A stretch of 64,000 nt of DNA from JAEXNA01 sp037189585 (lineage in GTDB: Bacteria; Vulcanimicrobiota; Xenobia; Xenobiales; JADMJV01), in assembly GCA_037189585.1 (NCBI GenBank), contig JBBCJA010000009.1, positions 1 through 64,000 of the forward strand. Direction: 5' to 3'. Under the pieces are notes generated by a model. The model searched no databases, was not told where the DNA came from, and saw nothing but the letters and a program-made list of their open reading frames with translations. This document shows, in pieces, positions 34,101-42,339 of the stretch. Every line of letters begins with the position of its first letter. Position 1 is the first letter of the stretch. Made by a program: the position numbers and the translations under genes.

Positions 34101-35761
34101 GTGAGTCCATGTTCGACGTGGTCATCTTAGACGAGGCCAGCCAGTGTGAGATCACCGGCCTGATCGCCTTCGCCCTGGGTCGCGAGACTCTGGTGGTGGG
34201 AGATCACGAGCAGGTCTCACCGGAAGCCGTGGGTCTGTCTTTTCAGGCGGTGGAAGCCCTGATCGAGGAGTTCCTCGACGGCGTTCCCAACAAAGAGCTC
34301 TACGACGGCCGAACCTCGGTTTACGACCTTGCCCGCCAAAGCTTCTCCGGCTCCATCCGTTTGTTGGAGCACTTCCGCTGCGTGGACGAGATCATCGCCT
34401 TCTCCAACTCGCTCTGCTACCAGGGCGAGATTCAACCTTTGCGCGAATCGTCACGACTGCCGGTCAAGCCGCCCACCGCGGTGGTCCGAGTAGAAAACGG
34501 GAGCAGCAACAAAAAGGTCAACATCAAAGAGGCCGAGATGATCGGCGCGCTGATCATGGCCTGTTGCGAGCAACCGGAGTACGAGGAATCCACCTTCGGC
34601 GTGATCTCGCTGGTGGGCGAGGAGCAAGCTCTGGCCGTGGACAAGGTCATCATGAAGAACATGGAGTTGACCGAGTATCAGGAGCGCCGCATCGTCTGCG
34701 GTAACGCCGCGCAGTTCCAGGGCGACGAGCGCGACGTTATCTTCTTATCCCTAGTTGAAGACTGCCCGGACGGAGAACAGCTCGCGCTTCGAACCGCCGA
34801 GGCTTTCGTCAAGAGATTCAACGTGGCGGCCAGCCGCGCCCGCAATCAGATGTGGGTGGTTCACTCCCTGGACCCGGAGAACGATCTCAAGGAAGGCGAC
34901 TTGCGTCGCGAGCTGATCGAGCACTGCCTGGACCCGAAGAAGACCATCGCCAAGCTTCAGGAAGCCGTGGAAGTCGAGCGCTCCATTCCGACCGACGATC
35001 CCGAATTTCGTTACCAGTACCGCATTCGACGCGGTCTGGAAAAAGCCGGATACCGGGTCGTCACCGACGTGGTCGTGGGCAACTACCAGCTCGACCTGGT
35101 GGTCGAAGGTAAAGGCGGCCGAGTGGCCATCACTTGCGACGGCGCCAACGAGCATCCCCCCGAGCGTCTGGCTCGCTCGCTCGAACGCGAGGCCGTGCTG
35201 GAACGTCTGGGTTGGCGTTTCTTACGAGCGCGAGCTTCCAGCTACTACCTCGATCCAGAAAAGACCGTGGACTGGGTGCTGGAACGACTCGAGGAGATGG
35301 AATTGGAGCCCCCGGACAAAGGCACCGTCTCCGAAGCCGAAAGTCACGGTCAGGAACTGCTGCAGCGGGTGCTTTCTCGAGCTCAAGAGATCCTCTCGGA
35401 GTGGTACGGTGAGGAGGTTCCCGAAATCGAGCTTTCGGAAGCCTCCGACAGATCCAGCGAGGAAGGCGACTCGTCTCGCCCCACCGCCAAAGCCGGAACG
35501 ACCAGGAAAGCTTCCAGCATCGCCGCTCGTCTGGAGAGTCGAATCAAGAAGATTCGCTCGCTTTCTCCGAACTCCGAGGGAGATGAAGATGAAGCCGCCC
35601 CTGAAAGCGGTGAGGACACCGCGGCCAGCAAGAAACCTCTCGGTCGATTGAAGAGCAGGAGCCGTCTGGGTGCCGGAAGCGGCGGCCGGCTTTCCGGCTG
35701 GCGAAACCTATTGCCTTTACAGAAGGACTCCGAGAAAGAATCCTCCGAGGAGGAGTCCTAA
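31118..35761 (+). CDS. very large SF1 helicase with C-terminal nuclease-like domain
   Basis: 1547 residues. The helicase core is split. Walker A VQGPPGTGKTHTIANL is at residues about 307-322 and DVVILDEASQCE (Walker B) at about 1000. GDHEQVSP (motif III) and VAASRARNQMWVV (motif VI, UvrD/DNA2-like) follow. About 600 helical residues lie between. Residues about 1295-1400 resemble the restriction-endonuclease-like MTES_1575/DUF559 fold (YQLDLVVEGKGGRVAITCDG, then LERLGWRFLRARAS). The glutamate usual before the DG is threonine here. The last 110 residues are an acidic, Ser-rich tail. Such DNA2/NAM7-type fusions occur in repair and phage defence; the role here is inferred only. Confidence 0.82.
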   Translation: MTLSPEQLDLARERIGRLFRYLSELQKLKTPPKVQLAGYPWKLNWSEVPIGIDSADRGEVLAPTEGGEILGDDFILKVRRPDNSEEEAEGTKLFDHFLELWSTIERESEKVELVLGDGLVLFNGPNGTVHHPLFLVNLTLEFDAETPEFIVRETDREPYLYTPLLRFCGVEEAEISWARNELSSAACHPLGGAETTEFFAKLQEKLFPTGNFLVESDGTEKPTKSLRLLRSPILFLGNRNLGFAQAIDAYIQAIPKLTEFPSSLLRVVGIDLPKKDVADGNFDLLMTMPSNPEQERVAKRLEESSSVLVQGPPGTGKTHTIANLIGHLLAQGKSVLVTSHATKALRVVRDMVIPELRPLCVSVLEQEQESRKQLEAAVKGIVARFTTSDAAELENLADTYQERRRELEKKLQETQDALIAARRGEFTPVMVGDDGTHPARAAKIVAKQKDEHSWIPGDLVPGAALPLSEEEVADLYGLNQEIPLDLESDLSRPLPELDKILTEGDFRSLVASKEALTEASQDRSGDLWTNDGQSKEELDRLVQAGERIAATIADESRAWVIECMRVGRLGGPHREPWDQLAAFLESSSSEIARHQAIILETGAALKPEIAELPTQHLMRVGQEILAHLRADKDIGMLTFLRHSNWKPFIYGTSVRGQVPSTPGDIEAILSVVEIRTLRETLKVRWESQMTPKGAEAFAELGDQPENIALRYVGPMRDALNWNDTVYQELLKITADNGLNWQTLLDKIPADPSLYGEFHRIRKALDEPLKSAVRARAQRLELARVEERFSEQERYLASFGAGVESDTGGIIERLRNATGHRSVDEYARAYNWLSQLYSLAEPVRRRNELVGRLRAAAPEWADAIASHRAPHDAAKPPGDVQQAWEMTQWTQELNRRQKVDFDRLQHETNRLRSQVRAATANYVENRTWASQLRRTGVRQQQALVGWLDLMRKIGTGRGKRAPHLKAMAREKLAECRDAVPVWIMPLSRLAESYHPGESMFDVVILDEASQCEITGLIAFALGRETLVVGDHEQVSPEAVGLSFQAVEALIEEFLDGVPNKELYDGRTSVYDLARQSFSGSIRLLEHFRCVDEIIAFSNSLCYQGEIQPLRESSRLPVKPPTAVVRVENGSSNKKVNIKEAEMIGALIMACCEQPEYEESTFGVISLVGEEQALAVDKVIMKNMELTEYQERRIVCGNAAQFQGDERDVIFLSLVEDCPDGEQLALRTAEAFVKRFNVAASRARNQMWVVHSLDPENDLKEGDLRRELIEHCLDPKKTIAKLQEAVEVERSIPTDDPEFRYQYRIRRGLEKAGYRVVTDVVVGNYQLDLVVEGKGGRVAITCDGANEHPPERLARSLEREAVLERLGWRFLRARASSYYLDPEKTVDWVLERLEEMELEPPDKGTVSEAESHGQELLQRVLSRAQEILSEWYGEEVPEIELSEASDRSSEEGDSSRPTAKAGTTRKASSIAARLESRIKKIRSLSPNSEGDEDEAAPESGEDTAASKKPLGRLKSRSRLGAGSGGRLSGWRNLLPLQKDSEKESSEEES

Positions 35762-35785
35762 CCGACCTTGAGCCCTTCGGGTGGG

Positions 35786-36727
35786 CTAGCTACCACGTTG
35801 AGTTAACCGGGTCTCGCCTAAGACAAAATACTGGGAGTCACGCAGCGGAATAAGCTGAGACGTGCTTCTAGCCTGTAGAGTGACCAGAACAAAAGTCCCA
35901 CTGACCAAGATCAAAATGGAGACAAGAAGTAATCCGAGGTAGAGCCAAGGAGCACCACCCGAGACGCAAGCGAGAGGCAGAGCCAAGAGTAGAGCCAGCA
36001 CGCTCAACGCGATACTACCAGCCAGGATTCTCACACTAACTTGCTCGTAAGCTAAAATAGCCCTGAGCCCGTGGGTGACCAGCGACACTAAATTCATCTT
36101 GGATCGCCCTCGAAGACGGTAGCCTCTATCTAAAGGCACTCGTTCCATCGGAAGTTTCGAAACTCGCACCGCCGCCGCGTAGTGACTCCACATCTCGGAA
36201 ACCACGACCAAAGTCGTCAGGTAGTTCCAGGGAAGAATACTAAAATTCCCGACCTCGACTTTCTCACCAGTCAAGCACCAATGGAGACTCTGGTAAGCAC
36301 GGTAGCCTAGTTGAAACACCAGCCCCTCGGTCCGACGTCGCCGGGCGGCGAAAACAGCTCGGCGTTCGCCCAGCTCTTGAAAGCGTCGGTACAAAACCGC
36401 GATATCCTCGACCCGATCTTCTCCATCGCCGTCCATCACCACGACGGCTTTCGCCTGGCGACTCTGGTAGAGATGAGTCAAACCCAGAGCGATAGCTCTT
36501 TGATGTCCAACGTTACGTCTAAGCTCCAGAATGTCGACTCTCACGAGATGAGACGAGCCTAGCGATAGGTTTTGAGGCTCAGAGGATGCGTCGTCGACTA
36601 AGAGCACGGAAAGAGTCAGGTCAAAGTCAGCGGCTAGCTCATCGAGTTGTCCAAGAAGAAGCTCCACCGAATCCCAATCGTTGTAGACTGGAATGCATAC
36701 AATGATCTCTTCCTCAACAGCGGTCAT
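35786..36727 (-). CDS. family 2 glycosyltransferase with membrane helices (DPM1/GtrB-like)
   Basis: 313 residues. GT2 domain with IIVCIPVYNDW, VLLVDDASSEP and the metal site VVVMDGDGEDR; the usual Q-DPP is D-GED. A RGYRLRGRSKMNLVSLV region and two C-terminal transmembrane helices match polyprenyl-phosphate sugar transferases. It would charge a lipid carrier with a sugar. The start could be ATG 36727 or GTG 36730; no ribosome-binding site is clear. It is the last gene of a three-gene operon with the GT-C transferase and the methyltransferase. Confidence 0.82.
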   Translation of the reverse strand: MTAVEEEIIVCIPVYNDWDSVELLLGQLDELAADFDLTLSVLLVDDASSEPQNLSLGSSHLVRVDILELRRNVGHQRAIALGLTHLYQSRQAKAVVVMDGDGEDRVEDIAVLYRRFQELGERRAVFAARRRRTEGLVFQLGYRAYQSLHWCLTGEKVEVGNFSILPWNYLTTLVVVSEMWSHYAAAVRVSKLPMERVPLDRGYRLRGRSKMNLVSLVTHGLRAILAYEQVSVRILAGSIALSVLALLLALPLACVSGGAPWLYLGLLLVSILILVSGTFVLVTLQARSTSQLIPLRDSQYFVLGETRLTQRGS

Positions 36728-36745
36728 CACTTAACTGCCGTTCGA

Positions 36746-38833
36746 TTATGGAGTGCCGGCTCCTCGTCCGGGCCGCGGGTCCACCGGTGGAGGGGAGCAG
36801 AGCGGAAGGCGAGCCAAGAGTTGGCCCTGGTGAGACCAAATCCTGACAAACAGGCCTTCAGACCATTCCGACGGGCGAAGGGTCCATTCTGTCAAATCTG
36901 GAGCAACTTCAACGGACTCCGCCAGGGTTTGAAATTCGACCGTGAAGCCAGACCTCCAAGAAAGAAGCTCCAACCGTCCGACTTGGTCGGACCGACAGGG
37001 AGCCACGACGCGAAGAGACCCGTCCTCCAACCGCCAAGCCCCAACCAGAAGCCAGGGGCTCGAGTTTCGACGGGCGGCCAACACAACAGTACCTCCGAAC
37101 TCCGAAACCGACTGAAAACGCTCACGAAGAAAACTCTTCACCAGGGCTCGTTGCAGCGTATCCTGTGGCCGCGGAGCCTGCAGAAGGGACAGGCCGGTCA
37201 TTCCGGCCAACTCCGGATACCCCTCGGTACTCTGAAGCAACTTCTCGAGCTCGTTCAAAGCCAACCCTTCCGTCCAGGTGGACTGGATCCAGGGAACGGC
37301 CGTCTCCCTACCAGACCAGTTCACCACGCTGTAGGTTCCCAGAAACGAAATAACAGGGTAACCATTGAGTCTCAGGTTCCAGACCAGCCACTCCATCTGT
37401 AGCCAACGCCATTCCGGCAATCGTAGGTTCGTGGAAAAGGCTACCGGCGAACTCAGGTGTTGGTACTGACGCCATCCCGCGTAAGTTTGGCGAAAGCAAG
37501 CCAAAACAGCGAATATCAGGACCAGCCCACTCAGTTTTCGACGCTGACCTGGAACACTCAGAGCCAGTACAGCTCCGACCACGGCCGATAGCCCGAGCTG
37601 AGAACCGGCCACTGGGTAAGCGTAGAGCAACATCAAGCATCCGACTTTAGCTAACAGTGAAAAGCCTTCCCTCTGGCCTTCGTCGGGTTCTTCTTGATGT
37701 TCAGGTGCTAACCAACCAAGACTTAGAGACCACGGTAGCGTCTGAAACAAAAACGCGGCGACGGAGCTCCATTCCAATAGGGATGCCCCGAGATATGCCA
37801 GAGCCGAAATATAAGTTATGGTAGCTAGGCTGCCGAGAAGTCCTGGAGACAACTTCTCGCGAAAGAAAAACATAGCCAGACTTGTCGCGGCTCCCAAGAA
37901 ACTGACCAGGCTCCAAGTCGGAGCAATCCAAAATTTGGCTCCAAAGCCGAGGTGTTGACCCACCATGGCGAACCAGAGTTTCTGAAAGGATACGCCGAGA
38001 AATAGCGTGGCCACCAGGAGAAGACCACTTCCGACGACCACACCCGAGAAGTATCGGGTCAAAGTTACTCTCGACTCCGCACCCTGGCGTCGCGTATCGC
38101 GCGTGGCAAGAGTGGCTAAAGTCAAAAGTACCAGGACCAACAAAATGACGAAAGCTCCATCGGTGAGGCGGTCCCTAAGTAAGACAGTAGCCGCGAAGGC
38201 CAAAGCCATGGCGAAGGTCTTTGCCCAGATCTTGGAAGTGATCCGACTTTCCGCCAGCCAATGCCAAACAACCGCGGCAAAGACAAAGGCTCCCACATTG
38301 ATCTTCACCCAGATCAAAAAGGCGCTCAAAAGGCCCGCGAATCCGTACCATGGCCTGCCAGGCAAGATCATGACCCCCAAAAGCAGGGATAGAACGGCGA
38401 GGACCAGCCACTGGGGATGACCTGGCTCGTTCGTCATGCTGGAGGTAACGTGGAAGACTAGGACGAGGCCCAAAAGACTTTGGGCTCGCTCTCGAGTCAG
38501 TCGGTAAATGATAAGCGCGAAACTAACCCCCGAGATAGCCCACAGGACAAGACTTAGGAGCCTCAGTGAATCCGCGCTAGGAACCTGCTGAGAAAACTTG
38601 AGAATAGTGGCAAAAAAGAAAAAGTAGGCTGGACCGTACTGGTTGAGATAGTCCTCATACAAGACCTTCCCGGAATACAAAAACAGGTCCAACGCGACCG
38701 CACAGGCCCCTTCGTCGTCCCACACCGCGAAGTTTGAAAAGAGCTGATACCATGCACCCCAGCATAAAAGCGCCGTGAGTCCCAGGATGCCTAGCGCCGT
38801 GGCTAAGTCAAGCCGACCAAGCCTGGGAGGCAA
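36746..38833 (-). CDS. GT-C glycosyltransferase (PMT/family 39-like), multi-pass
   Basis: 695 residues with about a dozen hydrophobic helices in the first 470 residues. The FAVWDDEGACAVA loop has the DDE acidic motif that GT-C transferases use with polyprenyl-phosphate sugars. The last 150 residues are a soluble beta-rich domain. It would transfer a sugar from the lipid carrier to a surface molecule. It starts at TTG 38833, immediately after the TAG of the methyltransferase gene, with GGAGG 6 bases upstream inside that gene. This is a clear case of coupled translation. By eye the codon use has more A/T than neighbours. Confidence 0.75.
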   Translation of the reverse strand: MPPRLGRLDLATALGILGLTALLCWGAWYQLFSNFAVWDDEGACAVALDLFLYSGKVLYEDYLNQYGPAYFFFFATILKFSQQVPSADSLRLLSLVLWAISGVSFALIIYRLTRERAQSLLGLVLVFHVTSSMTNEPGHPQWLVLAVLSLLLGVMILPGRPWYGFAGLLSAFLIWVKINVGAFVFAAVVWHWLAESRITSKIWAKTFAMALAFAATVLLRDRLTDGAFVILLVLVLLTLATLATRDTRRQGAESRVTLTRYFSGVVVGSGLLLVATLFLGVSFQKLWFAMVGQHLGFGAKFWIAPTWSLVSFLGAATSLAMFFFREKLSPGLLGSLATITYISALAYLGASLLEWSSVAAFLFQTLPWSLSLGWLAPEHQEEPDEGQREGFSLLAKVGCLMLLYAYPVAGSQLGLSAVVGAVLALSVPGQRRKLSGLVLIFAVLACFRQTYAGWRQYQHLSSPVAFSTNLRLPEWRWLQMEWLVWNLRLNGYPVISFLGTYSVVNWSGRETAVPWIQSTWTEGLALNELEKLLQSTEGYPELAGMTGLSLLQAPRPQDTLQRALVKSFLRERFQSVSEFGGTVVLAARRNSSPWLLVGAWRLEDGSLRVVAPCRSDQVGRLELLSWRSGFTVEFQTLAESVEVAPDLTEWTLRPSEWSEGLFVRIWSHQGQLLARLPLCSPPPVDPRPGRGAGTP

Positions 38834-39538
38834 CTATGGCCTCCGCCAAACGGCGATGACGCTTTTGCCGAAACGGTGCGCGACGACCCTGTCCAACACT
38901 CTAGAGATGGGAACTAAGATTCGATCCCAGAAAAGGACATCATTCTGAGTTGGGCAGCTCTTGTGGAGCAACAGCCTATTGGCTACCGAGGCGAAGAATC
39001 CGACCGAATCATAGTAACGCGCGAAGACGAGCTCGAGTTCGCGCGGCGCAACCGCAAGCAGGCTCTCACGAGTGTAGCGTCGGAAGTGGCCGACGGCTTC
39101 GTCAAAGGGACTAAATAGGAACTGGAAAGCGGGCGACAGGACAATAAGATGCCCCCCACTTCGAAGTCGACTCGAGGCTCGAGTCAACTCTTCCTCATCT
39201 GCAGCGATATGCTCAAGCACATCAATATAGAGGACCGCATCAAAATTCGCGGGCCCCAATTCCAGACCGCCTGCCATGAGCGAGGTGTTGTTTGGAAGTT
39301 GACCGTCACTTAACCGGAGCTTAGCTTGGTGATACAGCTCTAAATCGGGCTCCAACATCAGCCAAGATGCCGCGTCACCGTTGTTAAGAACCAATGTCGT
39401 GCCACCGAGTCCGGCGCCGACTTCGGCCACGTCTCCCCTGAGAAAAGGCCGGACGACCGAGCCAAAATAGCTTTTCCAATTGGTGGCATGTCGGAAGAGC
39501 TCCAACTCTTGGCCGGGATAGACCTGAGTGTGTGTCAC
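38834..39538 (-). CDS. SAM-dependent methyltransferase
   Basis: 234 residues. Motif I is VAEVGAGLGGTTLV, motif II/III is the DAVLYIDVLEHIAADEEEL stretch, and the post motif GGHLIVLSP follows: a class I methyltransferase of the Methyltransf_11/23 type. FDEAVGHFRRYTRE is a feature of methyltransferases paired with glycosyltransferases in surface-sugar loci. GTG 39538 has no clear ribosome-binding site. It is the first gene of the three-gene glycosylation operon. Confidence 0.82.
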   Translation of the reverse strand: MTHTQVYPGQELELFRHATNWKSYFGSVVRPFLRGDVAEVGAGLGGTTLVLNNGDAASWLMLEPDLELYHQAKLRLSDGQLPNNTSLMAGGLELGPANFDAVLYIDVLEHIAADEEELTRASSRLRSGGHLIVLSPAFQFLFSPFDEAVGHFRRYTRESLLAVAPRELELVFARYYDSVGFFASVANRLLLHKSCPTQNDVLFWDRILVPISRVLDRVVAHRFGKSVIAVWRRP

Positions 39539-39602
39539 CGACGACCCCGCGCGGGTGTTCCCGCGAGCCCGAAGAGCGCGACCATCGCCAGGGGCGACCG
39601 TT

Positions 39603-39956
39603 TCACGCCATCCCTTCCAGGTAGGCCGCCAGGAGGTCCCGTCCCTCCTCAGCAGCCGCTTCCAGGTCGTGAAAACGAGCTAAGCAGTCGCCAAGTTGAC
39701 CCTCCTTAGCCAACCCCTCACAATCCATGGCGATTTCCCGCAGTGAGCCCAGCCCGACCGAGCCCGCTGATCCTTTCAGGGTATGAAAGGCCTGAGCGGC
39801 TTGAACGGAATGGCCTTCCGAACAAGCCGCCCGAGCCTTTTCCAGCCAACCGCTGGAAGCCTCGCGGAAAGCCAGGAAAAGCTCCCAGGCGAACTCCCGA
39901 TCACCGTCAAGAAGTTCGTCGAGAAACCGATGGTCCAGGGCGCCGGCTGAAGACAA
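39603..39956 (-). CDS. Hpt histidine phosphotransfer protein
   Basis: 117 residues, all helical. FHTLKGSAGSVGLGSL is the Hpt signature with the phospho-accepting histidine. The protein would relay phosphate between a hybrid histidine kinase and a response regulator. No kinase or regulator is in the window, so it is an orphan. It starts at TTG 39956, 4 bases after the stop of the YceI gene, with AGGGG about 7 bases upstream. Confidence 0.82.
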   Translation of the reverse strand: MSSAGALDHRFLDELLDGDREFAWELFLAFREASSGWLEKARAACSEGHSVQAAQAFHTLKGSAGSVGLGSLREIAMDCEGLAKEGQLGDCLARFHDLEAAAEEGRDLLAAYLEGMA

Positions 39957-39960
39957 AAGC

Positions 39961-40650
39961 CTACCCCTGGGGAGCGCCGGCCTTGAGGTCGAACTTGATC
40001 ACGACCTCGTCACGAATCAAGTCGTCAGGCTTGCCCGGATAGACGATCTTGAAATCTTTGCGATTGATGGCGAACTCCGCCTTAGCCGTCAGTTCACCAC
40101 CATTAAGAGCAAGCTCGGCGGGGAAACTGATCCCCTTAGTGACACCGTGCAGAGTCAAATCGCCCGCCACGGTATAACCGCTATCGGATTTAGTGATTGA
40201 AGTGCTCTTGAAGGTCGAGGTGGGGTACTGGGCCACATCAAAGAAGTCGGGGCTACTCAGATGCTGAGTCAACTTCTCATCGTCGCTGTAGACACTGGTC
40301 ATGTCGATGGTCACGTCGACACCGGTTTTGCTCAAGTCCTCACCATCGGCAGTGACCGTTCCGGTCACCTTGCGAAAGCCTCCGTCGTGAGAACCGGTCA
40401 CTTTGGACCCCTTAAAGCTAACTTCCGTGCCCTCGGCTAAAGGCAGTACGGTTCCGGCCGCGGCGCCAGACGTGCCGGAAGCGCCCGGCGTGGCGGTGGT
40501 CGCGGTGGCCTGGGCCGACGGCGCCGTCGAGCCCGCGACGCTGGGCGTGGAGACTCCGGCTTTAGGAACCGAATCCGCGGGATTGGCGGCGCAACCGGCT
40601 AAAAGACCCGCCGAAACGATCAACATCGCGAATCTGTGAGGTAAAGACAT
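39961..40650 (-). CDS. YceI-family lipoprotein
   Basis: 229 residues. Lipobox LIVSAGLLAGCAAN, then a Ser/Thr/Ala/Pro linker to about residue 75, then a YceI lipocalin-like barrel: STFKSTSI, YTVAGDLTLHGVTK and the FAINRKDF strand. YceI proteins bind isoprenoid lipids in the periplasm. LSSPDFFDVAQYPT is the most conserved block. ATG 40650 has AGGAG 8 bases upstream. The Hpt gene follows at 4 bases. It is divergent from the GHKL gene. Confidence 0.9.
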   Translation of the reverse strand: MSLPHRFAMLIVSAGLLAGCAANPADSVPKAGVSTPSVAGSTAPSAQATATTATPGASGTSGAAAGTVLPLAEGTEVSFKGSKVTGSHDGGFRKVTGTVTADGEDLSKTGVDVTIDMTSVYSDDEKLTQHLSSPDFFDVAQYPTSTFKSTSITKSDSGYTVAGDLTLHGVTKGISFPAELALNGGELTAKAEFAINRKDFKIVYPGKPDDLIRDEVVIKFDLKAGAPQG

Positions 40651-40787
40651 CCATGAAACTCCTAGTCGAAATGGCGCCAATTCATAGCGCTGGACTTTCT
40701 GCTTTGAGGCCAGAAAAGAAATACCTTGCACCGCCGACTCGGGGCTCAGGGAAGGCGGGCCGTCGTCGCGCTACGAATGGGCCGGCG

Positions 40788-42332
40788 ATGGTAGACGAAG
40801 TCTTCAAAAACCTCGTGGATCAGTTCAGCGATCCTTTCACTTGCCTGCGCGAACTCGTGCAAAACGCCATGGACGCGGGAACCGAGGCGGTGGAGATCAA
40901 GACCCGCTACTTTGACGAACCAGGCGGAGTGGTTCTGGAGATTCGAGATTTCGGTTCCGGCATGACACGCGACGTCATCGATACCAAATTGACTCGCCTG
41001 TTCGCCTCCGACAAAGAGAACGACCTGACCAAAATCGGGAAATTCGGGATCGGTTTCGTCTCTGTCTTTTCGCTCAAGCCGGAGCTTGTCACCGTGGACA
41101 CCGGTCAGGACGGTGAATACTGGCGGATCGCCTTCGACGGAGGGACGGACTTCGCGCTATTTACACTTCATGAGCCGATCGAGGGAACCTCAGTCAAGCT
41201 TCACAAGGTGATGCCGCGAAACGCTTACGATAGTTTCGTCGAGCGATGTCGCGAGACGCTCCTGCGCTGGTGCCGGCACTCGGCCACTTCGATCAGCTTT
41301 AACGGCGAGGCGATAAACCGTGACCTCGAGATCGCCAGTCCCGCCGCAGTCGATCATTCGGGACCTCTCGGACGCTTCTGTCTCGGAGTGCAATCCGAGA
41401 CCCCCGCTACCTTCGGACTCTACAACACAGGGCTGACCCTGATGGAGGGGGATCAGGAAGAGTGGCCCGGTGTGGGCTTCAAGATCCTTTCCAACCACCT
41501 CGAGCACACTTTGACCCGAGACGCCGTGATCAAAGACGAGAACTACGAGAAAGTGATGACCGCCTTGAAGGGTCTGGTCACTGTGGAGCTGTTCGATGCG
41601 GTTTGCGCCAAACTCATCGCCGACTCGTCCCGAGAAGAGACCGCCACCCAGGCCAGACCGTATCTTCTTCGAGCCCGGAACTGGTTGAGCGCATCCCAAA
41701 AGAAACGGCCGATGTTCAAAGACGTCTTTGGAAATCCCGTCAGTTTTAAAGACCTTGCCGCCTGTGCCGAGCAGGAAGACCGAATCTTTGTCAGTCGTTC
41801 CACGGAGACTTTGGCCCAACGTGCCGCGCGCGAGAGCATACCGGTTCTTCCCTGGGATCCCGACTCTAACGCGGCAAGCCTCTGTTCGGCTCTGTTCGAA
41901 GTTCCCGTGGTGCGACTCGAGGAAAATCTCGCGGTCAGCAAGCCGGTCAACCGACCAACCGGGTTTTCCGCTTTGGAAGGTGCTTTGAAGGCGCTCTTGC
42001 GGGAAGGGCGACTGACCGTGACCTCGGTGGTTCCTGTCGAATATCCCGAGTCGCTACGCTTGTCCGACTCGCTCCCCTGTACCTTCGCCCTCGGTCCGGA
42101 ACGTCTGGTTCGACGCTACCGCAAAGGCTTTTGGGCGACCAAATATCTTCTTCCCCAGCATCTTCTTCTCGACGTCGGTCATCCGCTGGTCAGAAAATCC
42201 TTGACCCGCTTGGAATCCCCAGCTAACACGCGGACCATTGCCTACGCACTCTGCAAATCCGCCCTCCTGGCCGACGGGATCGACCCCGCCACGGAGAGTC
42301 GACTGTTAAGCACCCTATTGGAGAGGGCCTAG
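40788..42332 (+). CDS. GHKL (HSP90-type) ATPase, active-site form
   Basis: About 514 residues. The Bergerat ATP site is intact: LRELVQNAMDAG (N-box with Glu, Asn and Asp), LEIRDFGSGM (G1), GKFGIGFVSVFSL (G2). The later TLTRDAVIKDENYEKV stretch, resembling the HSP90 SRE loop, and a C-terminal domain (LLLDVGHPLVRKSL) follow. It is unlike HtpG in length and lacks its known C-terminal dimer motif. An in-frame ATG at 40653 would leave 2 bases to the divergent gene, so ATG 40788 is used, though no good Shine-Dalgarno sequence is seen. It is 7 bases from its companion gene, with which it shares both end domains. Confidence 0.78.
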   Translation: MVDEVFKNLVDQFSDPFTCLRELVQNAMDAGTEAVEIKTRYFDEPGGVVLEIRDFGSGMTRDVIDTKLTRLFASDKENDLTKIGKFGIGFVSVFSLKPELVTVDTGQDGEYWRIAFDGGTDFALFTLHEPIEGTSVKLHKVMPRNAYDSFVERCRETLLRWCRHSATSISFNGEAINRDLEIASPAAVDHSGPLGRFCLGVQSETPATFGLYNTGLTLMEGDQEEWPGVGFKILSNHLEHTLTRDAVIKDENYEKVMTALKGLVTVELFDAVCAKLIADSSREETATQARPYLLRARNWLSASQKKRPMFKDVFGNPVSFKDLAACAEQEDRIFVSRSTETLAQRAARESIPVLPWDPDSNAASLCSALFEVPVVRLEENLAVSKPVNRPTGFSALEGALKALLREGRLTVTSVVPVEYPESLRLSDSLPCTFALGPERLVRRYRKGFWATKYLLPQHLLLDVGHPLVRKSLTRLESPANTRTIAYALCKSALLADGIDPATESRLLSTLLERA

Positions 42333-42339
42333 TTCAAAG

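Noticed and set aside
35768..35790. Short hairpin between the helicase and GT2 stops
   Set aside because: Only a 5-bp stem (AGCCC/GGGCT) and no T-run; too weak to call a terminator.
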